Positions 13,144-21,587 of a stretch of 26,756 nt of DNA are shown one piece after another (positions within the stretch are counted from its first letter, which is position 1; every line of letters starts with the position of its first letter). This DNA is from a virus. Under the pieces are notes generated by a model. The model was not told where the DNA came from, made no database searches, and saw nothing but the letters and a program-made list of their open reading frames with translations. The stretch spans positions 1 through 26,756 of the IMG/VR virus record IMGVR_UViG_3300042988_000799. One strand, written 5' to 3'. A program made the position numbers and the translations under genes.

Positions 13144-15530
13144 TGGCTGGTGTCCTCACCCAACTCCTTATCCGCATCGGCGCGGACACGACCCAGTTCG
13201 AGAGGTCGATCCAAAAGGTCGCCTCTGAAACCATCCGCGTCGGCAACAGTCTCCAGTACATCGGCAATGCGATGACCACGGCGGTGACCCTGCCGATCGT
13301 CGCTGCCGGTGCTGCCATCGTGAAGCTCGGCATGAACGCCGTCGAGTCCGAGAACCTCTTCAAGGTCGCCATGGGTGACATGGCGGGACAGGCGACGACG
13401 CTGGCGACCGGGATGTCGAACGCCATGCGCCTCAACCCATACCAGGTCAAGCAGAACATCGGTACGTTCTATGTGATGTTCGATAGCATGAACCTTGCGA
13501 CCGATGCCTCCTACGAGATGGCGACCGGTCTGACGCAGCTCGCTTATGACATCTCCTCCCTCTACAACATCTCCAGATCCGATGCGTTCGAGAAGCTGAA
13601 GTCCGGCATCTCGGGCGAGGTCAAGCCCCTGCGCGAGCTGGGCATCTCCGTCTATGAGAACACCATCCAGCAGTACGCGCTGCAGAAGGGGTTCATCAAG
13701 CAGGGCGAGACCATGGACGAGACCATGAAGATGTATGTCCGGTATCTCGTCATCCTGGACCGCACCAACAAGGCGCAGGGAGACCTCACGCGCACCATCG
13801 CCGACCCGGCGAACACGATCCGTGGGATGATCGACGAACTGACTGCGTCCGCGACGCGGATGGGCGAGCAGTTCACGAAGAGCGACCTGTTCAAGCAGTT
13901 CATCCAGGCGGCGCAGGATGTCATCGACATGGTGACGAAGCTGATGGACGGCTTCCAGAAGATGTCGCCGAAGCAGCAGAAGATGATTGTCGACTTCCTG
14001 CTCATCGCTGCCGCGACCGGACCGGTCCTGCTCGCCATGGGCAAGATCACCACCGCAGTCGCTGGCATGATCAAGATCTACGGCGTGGCGGTCCAGGCGA
14101 TCAAGGCGTACAACGCCGCGAACGCCGCCTCGTCGTTCGTCTCGGGCGTGGCCGGCGTAGCCGGATCCGCAGGGAAGGCAGCCGCCGGAGCCGCCGGTGG
14201 GGCAGCCGCCCAAGCCGCCGCCGGAGCCGCGACCGCTGCCGCCCAAGCCGCCGCCGGAACCGCAGCTACCGCTGCAACGACGGCATCCATCAAGCAGATT
14301 TCCTCGGCGGCGTTCAAGAATGCGGTCGCCGGTGGTGCGACGCACGGACAGGCATCCCAGGCGGCGAAGGTCGCCGCACAGACCGCACGAGCCGCGGCAC
14401 AGGCAGGAGCGACGGCTGGCGCACAGGCCGCCGCCGCCGGAGCGGCTACCATCGGAAGAACGGTCACGACTTCGCTCGCGCCCATGCTCGGGACCGCTCC
14501 GGCGTGGATCGAGGCGGCGGCGGTCATCGGGCCGGCAGCCCTCGTTCTGGCAGGAGCCGTCGCCCTCTATGCTACGCACACGGACGAGATCAATGTGCTG
14601 GCGGAAGAGGCGTGGGGAGCGATCGTCGATGGCGTGAACTACATGGTCAATGCCGTCGTGGAGGCGTGGACGCCGATCATCAACGCACTCGGAGCTGCGC
14701 TCCAGGCGAGCGGCGAGGCGTTCAAGTGGATCCTCAACGGGTTCAAGGGACCGGAGACGCCCGCGCAAAAGGCATCCGGATCCTTGGCGTGGGGCGGGGG
14801 AGCGAAGGCGGATGGGACGCTTGGGCCGTACAGACCCGGCACGGGTCCATATGCGCCAGATGCCTACAAGAAGATTTTCACTCCGACCAACGCCAAGGAC
14901 AAGGCGCTCGCCGACCTGGTCAAGTATCAGAAGACCGCAACCGAGGTGGCTGCCGAGCAGTATGCGGCGGCGCAGAGGCTTGCGGATGCCGAGCAGAAGG
15001 CAGCGGAGAAGAAGGCGAAGGCGGAAGCCGCCGCACAGGCGAGACAGGACAAGCTGAACCAGAGCGCTCGGGACATGGTCTCTGCCATCATGGACGCGAC
15101 CAAGCAGTTCGCGAACTTCACGGGGATGTTCGAGATTTTCGAGCGCAACCCGATCAGCGCGGAGCGTCTGAGCCGGAGGATGGGCGCACACCTCGGCGTC
15201 ATGCAGGAGTGGGCGTCCGCGATGAAGAGTCTCAAGGGCAGGGTGTCTGACGCGCTCTATCGCGAGTTGTTCAACATGGGGCCGAGTGCCGTTGACCAGA
15301 TCAAGGCGCTGGCAGGAATGAGTTCCACGGAGCTCGCATCCTACAACCAGGACTACAACGACATCCAGAAGATCGCAGGAACCATGGGCAAGGAAGCCGG
15401 TACGGCGAACTGGAAGGCAGACCAGTATATCGCGTCGCAGACCAACAACATCTATGTGTCCGGAGCCGGGAGCGTCGAGACGGTCGTGAACCGGGTTCTG
15501 GAAAAGCTCAAGGCAGCGGGATATAGGTAG
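13143..15530 (+). CDS. Tail tape measure protein
   Basis: A 795-aa protein that sets tail length and occupies the tube lumen. The N-terminus has the family start (IRIGADTTQFERSIQKVASE) followed by VGNSLQYIGNAMTTAVTLPI. Next comes a helical body with RTIADPANTIRGMIDELT and a hydrophobic segment near residues 285-310 (FLLIAAATGPVLLAMG). An Ala-rich low-complexity stretch spans about 320-440, followed by a coiled-coil near 600-640. The ending YVSGAGSVETVVNRVLEKLK is typical of the family. At about 0.15 nm per residue it predicts a tail near 120 nm. TATAAT at 13114-13119 and AGGAGGG precede the gene. There are no peptidase motifs. Confidence 0.95.
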   Translation: MAGVLTQLLIRIGADTTQFERSIQKVASETIRVGNSLQYIGNAMTTAVTLPIVAAGAAIVKLGMNAVESENLFKVAMGDMAGQATTLATGMSNAMRLNPYQVKQNIGTFYVMFDSMNLATDASYEMATGLTQLAYDISSLYNISRSDAFEKLKSGISGEVKPLRELGISVYENTIQQYALQKGFIKQGETMDETMKMYVRYLVILDRTNKAQGDLTRTIADPANTIRGMIDELTASATRMGEQFTKSDLFKQFIQAAQDVIDMVTKLMDGFQKMSPKQQKMIVDFLLIAAATGPVLLAMGKITTAVAGMIKIYGVAVQAIKAYNAANAASSFVSGVAGVAGSAGKAAAGAAGGAAAQAAAGAATAAAQAAAGTAATAATTASIKQISSAAFKNAVAGGATHGQASQAAKVAAQTARAAAQAGATAGAQAAAAGAATIGRTVTTSLAPMLGTAPAWIEAAAVIGPAALVLAGAVALYATHTDEINVLAEEAWGAIVDGVNYMVNAVVEAWTPIINALGAALQASGEAFKWILNGFKGPETPAQKASGSLAWGGGAKADGTLGPYRPGTGPYAPDAYKKIFTPTNAKDKALADLVKYQKTATEVAAEQYAAAQRLADAEQKAAEKKAKAEAAAQARQDKLNQSARDMVSAIMDATKQFANFTGMFEIFERNPISAERLSRRMGAHLGVMQEWASAMKSLKGRVSDALYRELFNMGPSAVDQIKALAGMSSTELASYNQDYNDIQKIAGTMGKEAGTANWKADQYIASQTNNIYVSGAGSVETVVNRVLEKLKAAGYR
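14160..14290 (+). repeat. Ala-rich tandem repeat in the tape measure gene
   Basis: GC-rich codons for Ala and Gly are repeated. The block GCCGCCCAAGCCGCCGCC begins at 14205 and again at 14238, a 33-bp period that encodes 11 residues such as AQAAAGAATAA and then AQAAAGTAATA. Slippage here would lengthen or shorten the tape measure, and thus the tail, in steps of 11 residues. Confidence 0.7.
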
Positions 15531-15538
15531 GAGGGGTC

Positions 15539-17842
15539 ATGGCATACTCGGTCAAGTTCCTCGAGAAGGCAACGAACGACGCCAACGACTACGGTACCGG
15601 GGCGTTCTTCAACCAGTTCGAGTCGGAATCCGCGGGGTATACCTCGACGAACTGCTCGATTGTGTTGTCGAACCATGTCTGGACCATGACCGGGAACGCC
15701 GCCACGACCTCGATGAACTGGAAGTATGTCACAACGAACGCCTACGCCCTCAACAAGATTGTCTTCTTCCGCGCGAGAGTGACCATCACCAAGGTCGGCG
15801 CGACGATGACGGCGATCACCCTCACCTGCAATGGTTCTACTTCTGGGTCGGTAAGCGTCAAGTCGCAGTCCAACCCTGCGGTGGGAACGACCTATGACCT
15901 CTACGGTCGAGCCACCCTCACGGGGCTTGTCGGGAATCTCGTGTGGATCATCACGGTTACCGACGATGTGACTACGAATACCGTCACCGCGACCATACAG
16001 GACTGGGTCGCGTTCGATCTCACGACGCAGCAGGGAGCCGGTTGGGAGTCGTCCGAGGCGGACTGGTACACCTGGCTCGTCTTCCGTATGCGGGGATGGA
16101 CCTGGACGGACTGGTACGACATGGCGTGGTTCAAGGGTGGAGTCGGGGACGGGTCCGACCCGTTCTTCCGGTATTGTCGCGCGACCGCGCATGGGCTTGC
16201 GACCTACGACATGGTCGGGCAGACCGGAGACCTTGCGTTCGGACAGGTCACTCGGATCGATGCGAACTGGTTCGCGGTCGGGACAGGCTATCCGATGTTC
16301 CTCGGCAGCGCGACTTTCACCCCCTACAAGGCGACCGACCGGACCTCGAAGATCGCCAAGGGGACTCTGAAGTGCAACCTGCGCAGCGACATGGAGGCGT
16401 ATGTCACCTTCGACTGCTACGGCGATTCCACATGGAGACCCCGGCTTGGACACACGGTCCAGCTCTGGGACGGGACGACCCTACTCTATGTCGGGAAGAT
16501 CGAGTCCATCGACACGACCCCCTTGGCCCCCAACGCCAGGTGGTTGTGTTCGGTCACGATGAAGTCGCTCACCTCGCTGATCAACCGGATCCTGCTGGAC
16601 ACTTCCGACTCCGGCTCCCTCGACTTCCAGAGCAGCAAGGCCGCGGTCTTCCAATGCTTCTGGTTCAACAGCTACCTCCACGGTATGGGGATCACATGGG
16701 GCATCGTGGACGACGGGCAGACCGACATCGGGGAGTTCGGGGACAATATGTACGGCATGACGGATGTCATGAACTCCCTCGCCAAGCAAGCGGGGAAGGT
16801 CTGGTATATCGACTCCGAGCGCAGACTCAACTTCCGCGACCCGCTCATGGCGGTCTCTGCGGCCGCCCACGCGCTGGTGGATGGCAACGGATACCTCGAG
16901 TCCAGACCCGGCTCGTACTCGAACGTGAAGTACCTCGAGCAGACCAGCGGGTATGTGTCGGACATCCTGATCTGCGGCGGCGTGGGTGACGATGGGTACA
17001 GGGTATTCACCATCGCCGACAATCGCACCTCCGGGTTCACCCCGATCTCCTCCGATGAGGAGGCGAATATGCCGTACTACCAGGGCATCATCTCGGATGA
17101 CCTGTACAACGACTCGGTGACGGCGGATGCCGCCGCAGCGAAGTACCTCGCGGCGCAGGGGTATGCGGTTCCGTCCACGCTCACCTTCTCCAGTACCGAC
17201 ACCGACTGGCGGCCGAACACGAAGTTGTCCGTGCAGCTTGCCAATGTCGGGATCTCGTCGCTGACCTACTTCAACATCGACTCGGTCGAAATGACCGACA
17301 TCGACGGCTTGAACATGATCACCAACATCACGGCCACGCAGAGGAACTCCTCCAGCTTCGTCTCGGCTCCGGCGCAGGGGTCCACCCAGTACCTCTCGGA
17401 TGTTCAGCAGAAGGCGCAGGACTCCGTGGCTGCCGTTCACCAACAGGCAGGGGTCTTCAGCCCCACGCTTCGTGGCGGAACGACGGCGGGGACATGGGCG
17501 TATACCCTTCAGTACGGCGCGTTCCTCCGGTATCAGAACCTCGTCTGGATCACCATCTCGCTGAACGCATCCAGCATCGGTGGCGGCGCGGCCGGAGACC
17601 TGATCATCGGCGACCTTCCGTTCCCGTCCGTCGCGCAGAGAGCCAGCTTCTCCGTCGTGACGCAGCAGGTCGCATGGCCGGCAAGCTCAACGAATGCCGG
17701 AGCGCAGATCGTCGGAGCCGGAACCGATATCATCCTGTACGGCTTTTACAACAACGGATCCCTAAGCCGTATGCAGGTCTCTGGACTGACGGCTGGTGAT
17801 ATCATATATGTGACCGGATGCTACCAATGCACACCCAATTAA
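15539..17842 (+). CDS. Large tail tip/hub protein with C-terminal surface module
   Basis: This 767-aa gene follows the tape measure, where Dit and Tal hub genes usually lie. Residues 1-240 are beta-rich and Trp-rich, perhaps a Dit-like or carbohydrate-binding module. Residues 260-600 look like a hub (Tal/gp27-type) core: LKCNLRSDMEAYVTFDCYGD, LGHTVQLWDGTTLLYVGKIE and MNSLAKQAGKVWYIDSERRL. Residues 635-767 (VFSPTLRGGTTAGTWAYTLQ, then GAFLRYQNLVWITISL and IGDLPFP) match the common 'FTPTL-FGG...YT-Q-G-Y-RIGNLVW...GLPF' module at the C-terminus of many phage tail fibres. It may both plug the tube and contact the host. It has a strong GGAGGGG site. Confidence 0.7.
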   Translation: MAYSVKFLEKATNDANDYGTGAFFNQFESESAGYTSTNCSIVLSNHVWTMTGNAATTSMNWKYVTTNAYALNKIVFFRARVTITKVGATMTAITLTCNGSTSGSVSVKSQSNPAVGTTYDLYGRATLTGLVGNLVWIITVTDDVTTNTVTATIQDWVAFDLTTQQGAGWESSEADWYTWLVFRMRGWTWTDWYDMAWFKGGVGDGSDPFFRYCRATAHGLATYDMVGQTGDLAFGQVTRIDANWFAVGTGYPMFLGSATFTPYKATDRTSKIAKGTLKCNLRSDMEAYVTFDCYGDSTWRPRLGHTVQLWDGTTLLYVGKIESIDTTPLAPNARWLCSVTMKSLTSLINRILLDTSDSGSLDFQSSKAAVFQCFWFNSYLHGMGITWGIVDDGQTDIGEFGDNMYGMTDVMNSLAKQAGKVWYIDSERRLNFRDPLMAVSAAAHALVDGNGYLESRPGSYSNVKYLEQTSGYVSDILICGGVGDDGYRVFTIADNRTSGFTPISSDEEANMPYYQGIISDDLYNDSVTADAAAAKYLAAQGYAVPSTLTFSSTDTDWRPNTKLSVQLANVGISSLTYFNIDSVEMTDIDGLNMITNITATQRNSSSFVSAPAQGSTQYLSDVQQKAQDSVAAVHQQAGVFSPTLRGGTTAGTWAYTLQYGAFLRYQNLVWITISLNASSIGGGAAGDLIIGDLPFPSVAQRASFSVVTQQVAWPASSTNAGAQIVGAGTDIILYGFYNNGSLSRMQVSGLTAGDIIYVTGCYQCTPN

Positions 17843-17859
17843 CATAGGAGGACAATGAC

Positions 17860-18342
17860 ATGGCGGCAGGGACTTTCTGGTTCCACGAGGGGTTGGCCAG
17901 CATGGCCAAGGGGGACATCATCTGGAAGGCCGGCAGCGGACAGACCTTCAAGTGCGCCCTGCTCAAAAACACCATCACCCTGGACGCGACTGCGCAGCGC
18001 ACCTACAACGCCTACGATGACCTCACCCCTGGGTCGAACGAGGTGACCTCGGCCAACTACACGGCGCGGGGGAACGCGCTCACGCCGGCCGACCCGACCA
18101 TCGTAAACGACACGACCTACAAGGTGTTCATCATGCAGAACCACGCCAGCACCGTCTGGAGTGGACCCTGTACCTTCACGGCAAGGTATGCGGTCATCTA
18201 CAAGGACACCGGCGTGGACTCGACCAGCCTCCTGATCGCGTATCTGGACTTCGGGTCCGACCAGGTCGTATCGTCGGGTTCGTTCACGATCGACTGGGAC
18301 AACACCACGACCTTCAAGATCGCGCCCTCGATCTTCGCATAA
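17860..18342 (+). CDS. Tail-associated beta-rich structural protein (160 aa)
   Basis: The start is ATG 17860 behind AGGAGG. The protein has the layout of small phage structural proteins I recall from tail and head modules: an N-terminal FKCALLKNTITLD strand pair (in place of 'kvaLl'), then NEVTSANYTARGNAL, 'WSGPCTFTARYAVIYKDT', LLIAYLDFGSDQVVSSGSFT and a final 'IDW' strand. The pattern 'T-RYAViY-dT----L-ay-DFG' recurs in that group. The exact function is not known to me. It begins a run of repeat-type tail genes. Confidence 0.65.
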   Translation: MAAGTFWFHEGLASMAKGDIIWKAGSGQTFKCALLKNTITLDATAQRTYNAYDDLTPGSNEVTSANYTARGNALTPADPTIVNDTTYKVFIMQNHASTVWSGPCTFTARYAVIYKDTGVDSTSLLIAYLDFGSDQVVSSGSFTIDWDNTTTFKIAPSIFA

Positions 18343-18347
18343 TCGCC

Positions 18348-19250
18348 ATGGCACTTCTAGCTGGCGTCAACTACGACCCTGCAAGCGCCGTGTCGAAGGC
18401 TACCTCGTCGCGCCTTGCGATGACCGCCTTCGACACGACCAACCTGCGCCTGTCCTTCACGGTCCCACCGAACGGGAAGGTGATGGTCCGGCTTCGGTGT
18501 ACGCTTCTCGGCGCGACCACGTTCCCTGCTATTCTGCTCGGGGTGCTGCAAAGCACCACCGTCATCGCTCGAATCGCACCTGTCGGCGCGCTGCTCGGGA
18601 CCGCTCTGGCGACCACGCGCGTGACGCAGGAGGCACTGTTCACCATAGGAGGACTGACCCCGGGCGCGAGTCTGACATGGGACGCCGCCTATGGCGTGGA
18701 GATCCTGCTGGCGTCCACGAACATCAAGTACGGTGGCCCTAATACGACGAGCGGCGCTGATGCCTGGGGCGGGATCCAGTTCGAGGTCTGGGAAGCGACG
18801 GGGCTGCTCGGGACCATCCTGTACGACCCCAGCACCCGCGCATCGCTGTCCTGCGCGTCGCTTCTGGCGATGACTGCGATGGACACCACGAACCTCCGGA
18901 TCACCTTCACGGCGCCCGCGTCGGGGAAAGTCCTGATCCGAATGAAAGGCCAGCTCCACGGCGCAACGACCTTCTCCCAGATTCTGTTCGGAGTCCTCGA
19001 AGGCTCGACGATCCGCGCCCGGACTCAACCGCTTGGAGGATTGAGGTCCACGGCGGTCGCCACGGCCTTGCTGACGCAGGAGGGGCAAGCGGTGGTCACC
19101 GGACTCACGCCTGGGAACTCCTACACGTTCGACGCGGCGTATGCGGTCCAGACCGCCGTCACGTCCTGCACCCTCAAGTATGGCGGGCCGAACAACACGA
19201 CCACAGACGATGCGGCGGGCGGATTTCTCTTCGAGATCTGGACGGCGTAG
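18348..19250 (+). CDS. Two-domain tail protein with internal duplication (300 aa)
   Basis: The protein consists of two 150-residue halves that align without gaps. Residues 9-150 and 159-300 start YDP and end E-W-A, with about 75 of 142 identical by hand count, including DTTNLR, HGATTF/LGATTF, GLTPG and KYGGPN. Each half is beta-rich with strands every 8-12 residues, like a jelly-roll or Ig-like fold that could form an oligomeric appendage. No Shine-Dalgarno sequence is visible before ATG 18348, and the previous stop is only three bases away, so translation probably reinitiates. It is probably an exposed tail tip or fibre component. No named family is recognised. Confidence 0.68.
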   Translation: MALLAGVNYDPASAVSKATSSRLAMTAFDTTNLRLSFTVPPNGKVMVRLRCTLLGATTFPAILLGVLQSTTVIARIAPVGALLGTALATTRVTQEALFTIGGLTPGASLTWDAAYGVEILLASTNIKYGGPNTTSGADAWGGIQFEVWEATGLLGTILYDPSTRASLSCASLLAMTAMDTTNLRITFTAPASGKVLIRMKGQLHGATTFSQILFGVLEGSTIRARTQPLGGLRSTAVATALLTQEGQAVVTGLTPGNSYTFDAAYAVQTAVTSCTLKYGGPNNTTTDDAAGGFLFEIWTA

Positions 19251-19253
19251 CCC

Positions 19254-20354
19254 ATGCCAGCGTCGCAGCTCGTAGTCCTCGCGAACCTCGCGAACAACGT
19301 GTCCGTCGTTGGCGGCGCTGGCAACGCATCGGCGGACGGCATCGCCGCGACGATTACGGCGCAACGGAACGTCACCGTCTCCGCAGGGGCGGGGTCGTCC
19401 TCATCGGCAGGTGTGACGGCCACCATCACGGTCGGCGCGTCTGCGGTCAATGTGACTGTCTCGGCGGGTGTCGGAACGGCGAGTTCCAACGGCGTAACGG
19501 CATCTCCTACGCCAACCCGGAACATCACAATCTCGGCATCGATCGGAACGGCGAGTTCCAACGGCGTGACGGCGACCACGACCGCGCAGCGGAATGTAAC
19601 GGTCTCCGCAGGATCCGGAACGGCATCGTCCATCGGTATGACGGCTACGGCTACCCCGACGAGGAATGTGTCCGTCGCGGCATCGATCGGGACGGCGAGC
19701 GCCAACGGTGTGACGACCACCACCACGCCAGGGACTGGCCGCTCTGTTTCCGCGGCCCCCGGGACCGCATCGGCCGATGGGGTGACGGCTACCGTTGCGG
19801 TGCAGCTCAATGCCTTGATTTCCGCAGGGGCCGGATTCGCCACTTCAGAAGGAGTCGCCGCAACGGTCTCGGCACAACGGAATGTGTCCGTCTCCGCGTC
19901 GGCAGCGGATGCGATGGCGACCGGAATGACTGCGACCACTTCGCCGGTGCGGAACATCAGCATCACGGGGTTCATCGCGACTGCGAACTCCGAGGGGGTC
20001 ACGGCGACCATAATCACAGTCAGTCTGGCGAACGTCACCGTCATCGCCGGATTCGCGAACTCGACCGCTTCCGGCATCACCGCACTCATCAACCGCCGCC
20101 CGTCGTTCCGGTCTCCCTACAGGCTGGCGCAGGACGATGGGATGTTGTCCGTTGGGAATGATGACCGTGCGAACCGGATGAACCCTTCCGACAGTGCATT
20201 GTCCGTTGGCAGCATTGACCGTGCGAACCGCATGGATACCGCTGATGGTATACTATCCATAGGAAACGATGACCTCGCGAACCGCATGGATACTGCCGAT
20301 GGCCGGCATGATGCCAGGGTGAGCGGGGGGAAGCTGGGGGTGAAACTAGGATGA
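19254..20354 (+). CDS. Repeat-rich tail fibre-like protein (366 aa)
   Basis: The body consists of about ten copies of a 24-residue repeat with consensus GTASSNGVTATTTAQRNVTV then SAG-, from about residue 23 to 279. It is Thr/Ser/Ala/Val-rich with regular strand spacing, like a beta-solenoid or triple-helical fibre shaft. A short linker leads to three copies of an 18-residue repeat (DGMLSVGNDDRANRMNPS type, residues 295-348) and a basic Gly-rich tail. It is probably a stalk or fibre exposed on the tail tip. There is no clear Shine-Dalgarno sequence before ATG 19254, three bases after the previous stop, so coupling is likely. The end overlaps the next gene. Confidence 0.7.
   Translation: MPASQLVVLANLANNVSVVGGAGNASADGIAATITAQRNVTVSAGAGSSSSAGVTATITVGASAVNVTVSAGVGTASSNGVTASPTPTRNITISASIGTASSNGVTATTTAQRNVTVSAGSGTASSIGMTATATPTRNVSVAASIGTASANGVTTTTTPGTGRSVSAAPGTASADGVTATVAVQLNALISAGAGFATSEGVAATVSAQRNVSVSASAADAMATGMTATTSPVRNISITGFIATANSEGVTATIITVSLANVTVIAGFANSTASGITALINRRPSFRSPYRLAQDDGMLSVGNDDRANRMNPSDSALSVGSIDRANRMDTADGILSIGNDDLANRMDTADGRHDARVSGGKLGVKLG
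19320..20090 (+). repeat. About ten 24-residue (72-bp) coding repeats
   Basis: Repeats of GTASSNGVTAT followed by T--RNVTVSAG occur through this segment, with occasional 23-27 residue variants. At DNA level ggaacggcgagttccaacgg occurs at 19471 and again at 19546. The number of copies may vary between relatives by unequal recombination. Confidence 0.75.
20136..20297 (+). repeat. Three tandem 18-residue (54-bp) coding repeats
   Basis: The encoded units are DGMLSVGNDDRANRMNPS, DSALSVGSIDRANRMDTA and DGILSIGNDDLANRMDTA. The fourth unit begins DG but then diverges and is Gly/Lys-rich. The shared core is LS-G--D-ANRM. The units are exactly 54 bp with no indels. Confidence 0.85.
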
Positions 20355-20680
20355 TTATCAAGCAGAACGATACCTACCCGCCGCTCACCGCGACTCTGAC
20401 CGACGGCTACGGCAACGCCATCGATCTCACGGATGCCACCGTCACGCTTTACATGGTCAACGCCGCGGGTGTCGTTGTCATCGATGGCAATCCAGTCACC
20501 GTGACGAACCCGTCCAGCGGTGTGGTCGAGTACGAGTGGGGAGTCGGAGAGACCTCTGTCCCCGGTGAGTACCTCGCTGAGTTCAAGGTCGAGTTCGTCG
20601 GTCTGCAAGTCGCTCGCTTCCAGAACGACTCCTTCGTCATGATCCGGATCATCAAGAACCTCGAGCCTGTAGCACCGTAA
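20351..20680 (+). CDS. BppU-like tail/baseplate domain protein (109 aa)
   Basis: The sequence starts MIIKQNDTYPPLTATLTDGY, then DLTDATVTLYMVNAAGVVVI, and later GVVEYEWGVGETSVPGEYLA with EFKVEF. This is the pattern of the small Ig-like N-terminal domain of baseplate upper proteins (BppU/DUF2479-like): 'G-t-P-l---l-d--G---dLt-a-V-----', then 'G-v-Y-w---d---pG-y-aef'. Here it is a stand-alone domain that could link tail fibres to the tail tip. The start overlaps the previous stop (ATGA); GGGGGTG lies upstream. Confidence 0.78.
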   Translation: MIIKQNDTYPPLTATLTDGYGNAIDLTDATVTLYMVNAAGVVVIDGNPVTVTNPSSGVVEYEWGVGETSVPGEYLAEFKVEFVGLQVARFQNDSFVMIRIIKNLEPVAP

Positions 20681-20704
20681 CCGCAATTGAGGAGGATGCA
20701 GCTC

Positions 20705-21157
20705 ATGGAACAGTCGGCCATCAGTCAGAGTGTGAAGGACATCATCTATATCCTTGGAGGGGTGGCGGTTGCATTGGGTATCATCGGCGTAGCTGTCAGA
20801 TTCTGCTCATGGGGGCAGAAGCGATGGAGGGAGCGCGTCGCGCGGCGGAACGCCACGAAGAATGCGCTCGAGGCGATCGAGAAGCGACTGACCGACATGG
20901 ACACTCAACGCTCCAATGCCCGAAGGGAAGATGACTTCTGTCATAGGAGCATCGATGGGAAGCTGGACTCGATCATAGAAAGGCAGGAGATCATCATTTC
21001 GGATCTGCGGTTGTGCGTCTCGGCGACGGGGGCCGCGCTCGATGGATTGATGCAGCACGATGCGAAGATCAACGGGCCGGTCGCCCGTTGGAAGATAAGG
21101 TTGGAGGACCGTGTCAAGGAAGGCGTAGGAGAGCCGAAATCTCCGAGGAAGGAATGA
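20705..21157 (+). CDS. Membrane-anchored coiled-coil protein in lysis cassette (150 aa)
   Basis: The start is ATG 20705, nine bases after AGGAGG (20690-20695); an in-frame ATG at 20696 is too close to that site. Residues 12-35 (DIIYILGGVAVALGIIGVAV) form one transmembrane helix. A basic stretch (KRWRERVARR) and a long charged helix follow, then a second helical region with C-terminal lysines. The topology, and its place just before the holin and endolysin, suggest an accessory lysis protein or small holin-like membrane protein. No family is recognised. Confidence 0.65.
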   Translation: MEQSAISQSVKDIIYILGGVAVALGIIGVAVRFCSWGQKRWRERVARRNATKNALEAIEKRLTDMDTQRSNARREDDFCHRSIDGKLDSIIERQEIIISDLRLCVSATGAALDGLMQHDAKINGPVARWKIRLEDRVKEGVGEPKSPRKE

Positions 21158-21160
21158 CCC

Positions 21161-21583
21161 ATGGAAGGAATCGACTGGACCTCGATCATCAACACCCTCA
21201 TCCAGGTTCTGCTTGTGCCTCTTGTCATGTGGGCGGTGGCGCAGGGCGCGCTCTACCTCAAGAAGAAGACCAAGCAGGTCAACGATGCCGCGACCCAGCT
21301 CCTCCTCAACAATGCGGAGGACCGCGCCATCGCGCTCATCCAGGCGGCGGTCATGGAGACCACCCAGACCTTCGTCTCTACGCTGAAGGCGCAGGGGAAC
21401 TTCACTGAGGATGCAGCCAAGGTGGCGTTCGACATGACCTACCAGAAGGTGTTGCTTTTGCTGGGGACAGAGGGCAAGGCCGCCTTGAAGGGCGTGGCAG
21501 GGGACGTCGAGGCGTGGCTCAAGACCAAGATCGAGGCGACCGTCCTGGACGTGAAGGTCACCTCCATCATGAGCGGAGGCTAG
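21161..21583 (+). CDS. Phage holin, LLH family
   Basis: A holin that permeabilises the membrane so that the endolysin can reach the cell wall. It has one N-terminal transmembrane helix (NTLIQVLLVPLVMWAVAQGA), then a basic turn (YLKKKTKQ) and a long soluble helical domain. The pattern AIALIQAAVMETTQTFVSTL, then LKAQGNFTEDAAKVAFD and DVEAWLKTKIEATVLDVK matches the LLH holin family closely. In that family the 'V--vnQTFVd-LK--GkF-e--a--A' and 'leaWl--kIEa-V' blocks are characteristic. The length is 140 aa. It starts three bases after the previous stop, with GAGGAAGGA upstream. Confidence 0.9.
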   Translation: MEGIDWTSIINTLIQVLLVPLVMWAVAQGALYLKKKTKQVNDAATQLLLNNAEDRAIALIQAAVMETTQTFVSTLKAQGNFTEDAAKVAFDMTYQKVLLLLGTEGKAALKGVAGDVEAWLKTKIEATVLDVKVTSIMSGG

Positions 21584-21587
21584 GGAC

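Noticed and set aside
13080-15191. Long open frame on the minus strand (703 codons)
   Set aside because: It lies opposite the tape measure gene. It is Arg/Gly/Asp-rich with low-complexity composition typical of antisense reading of GC-rich coding DNA, and has no ribosome binding site or recognisable domain.
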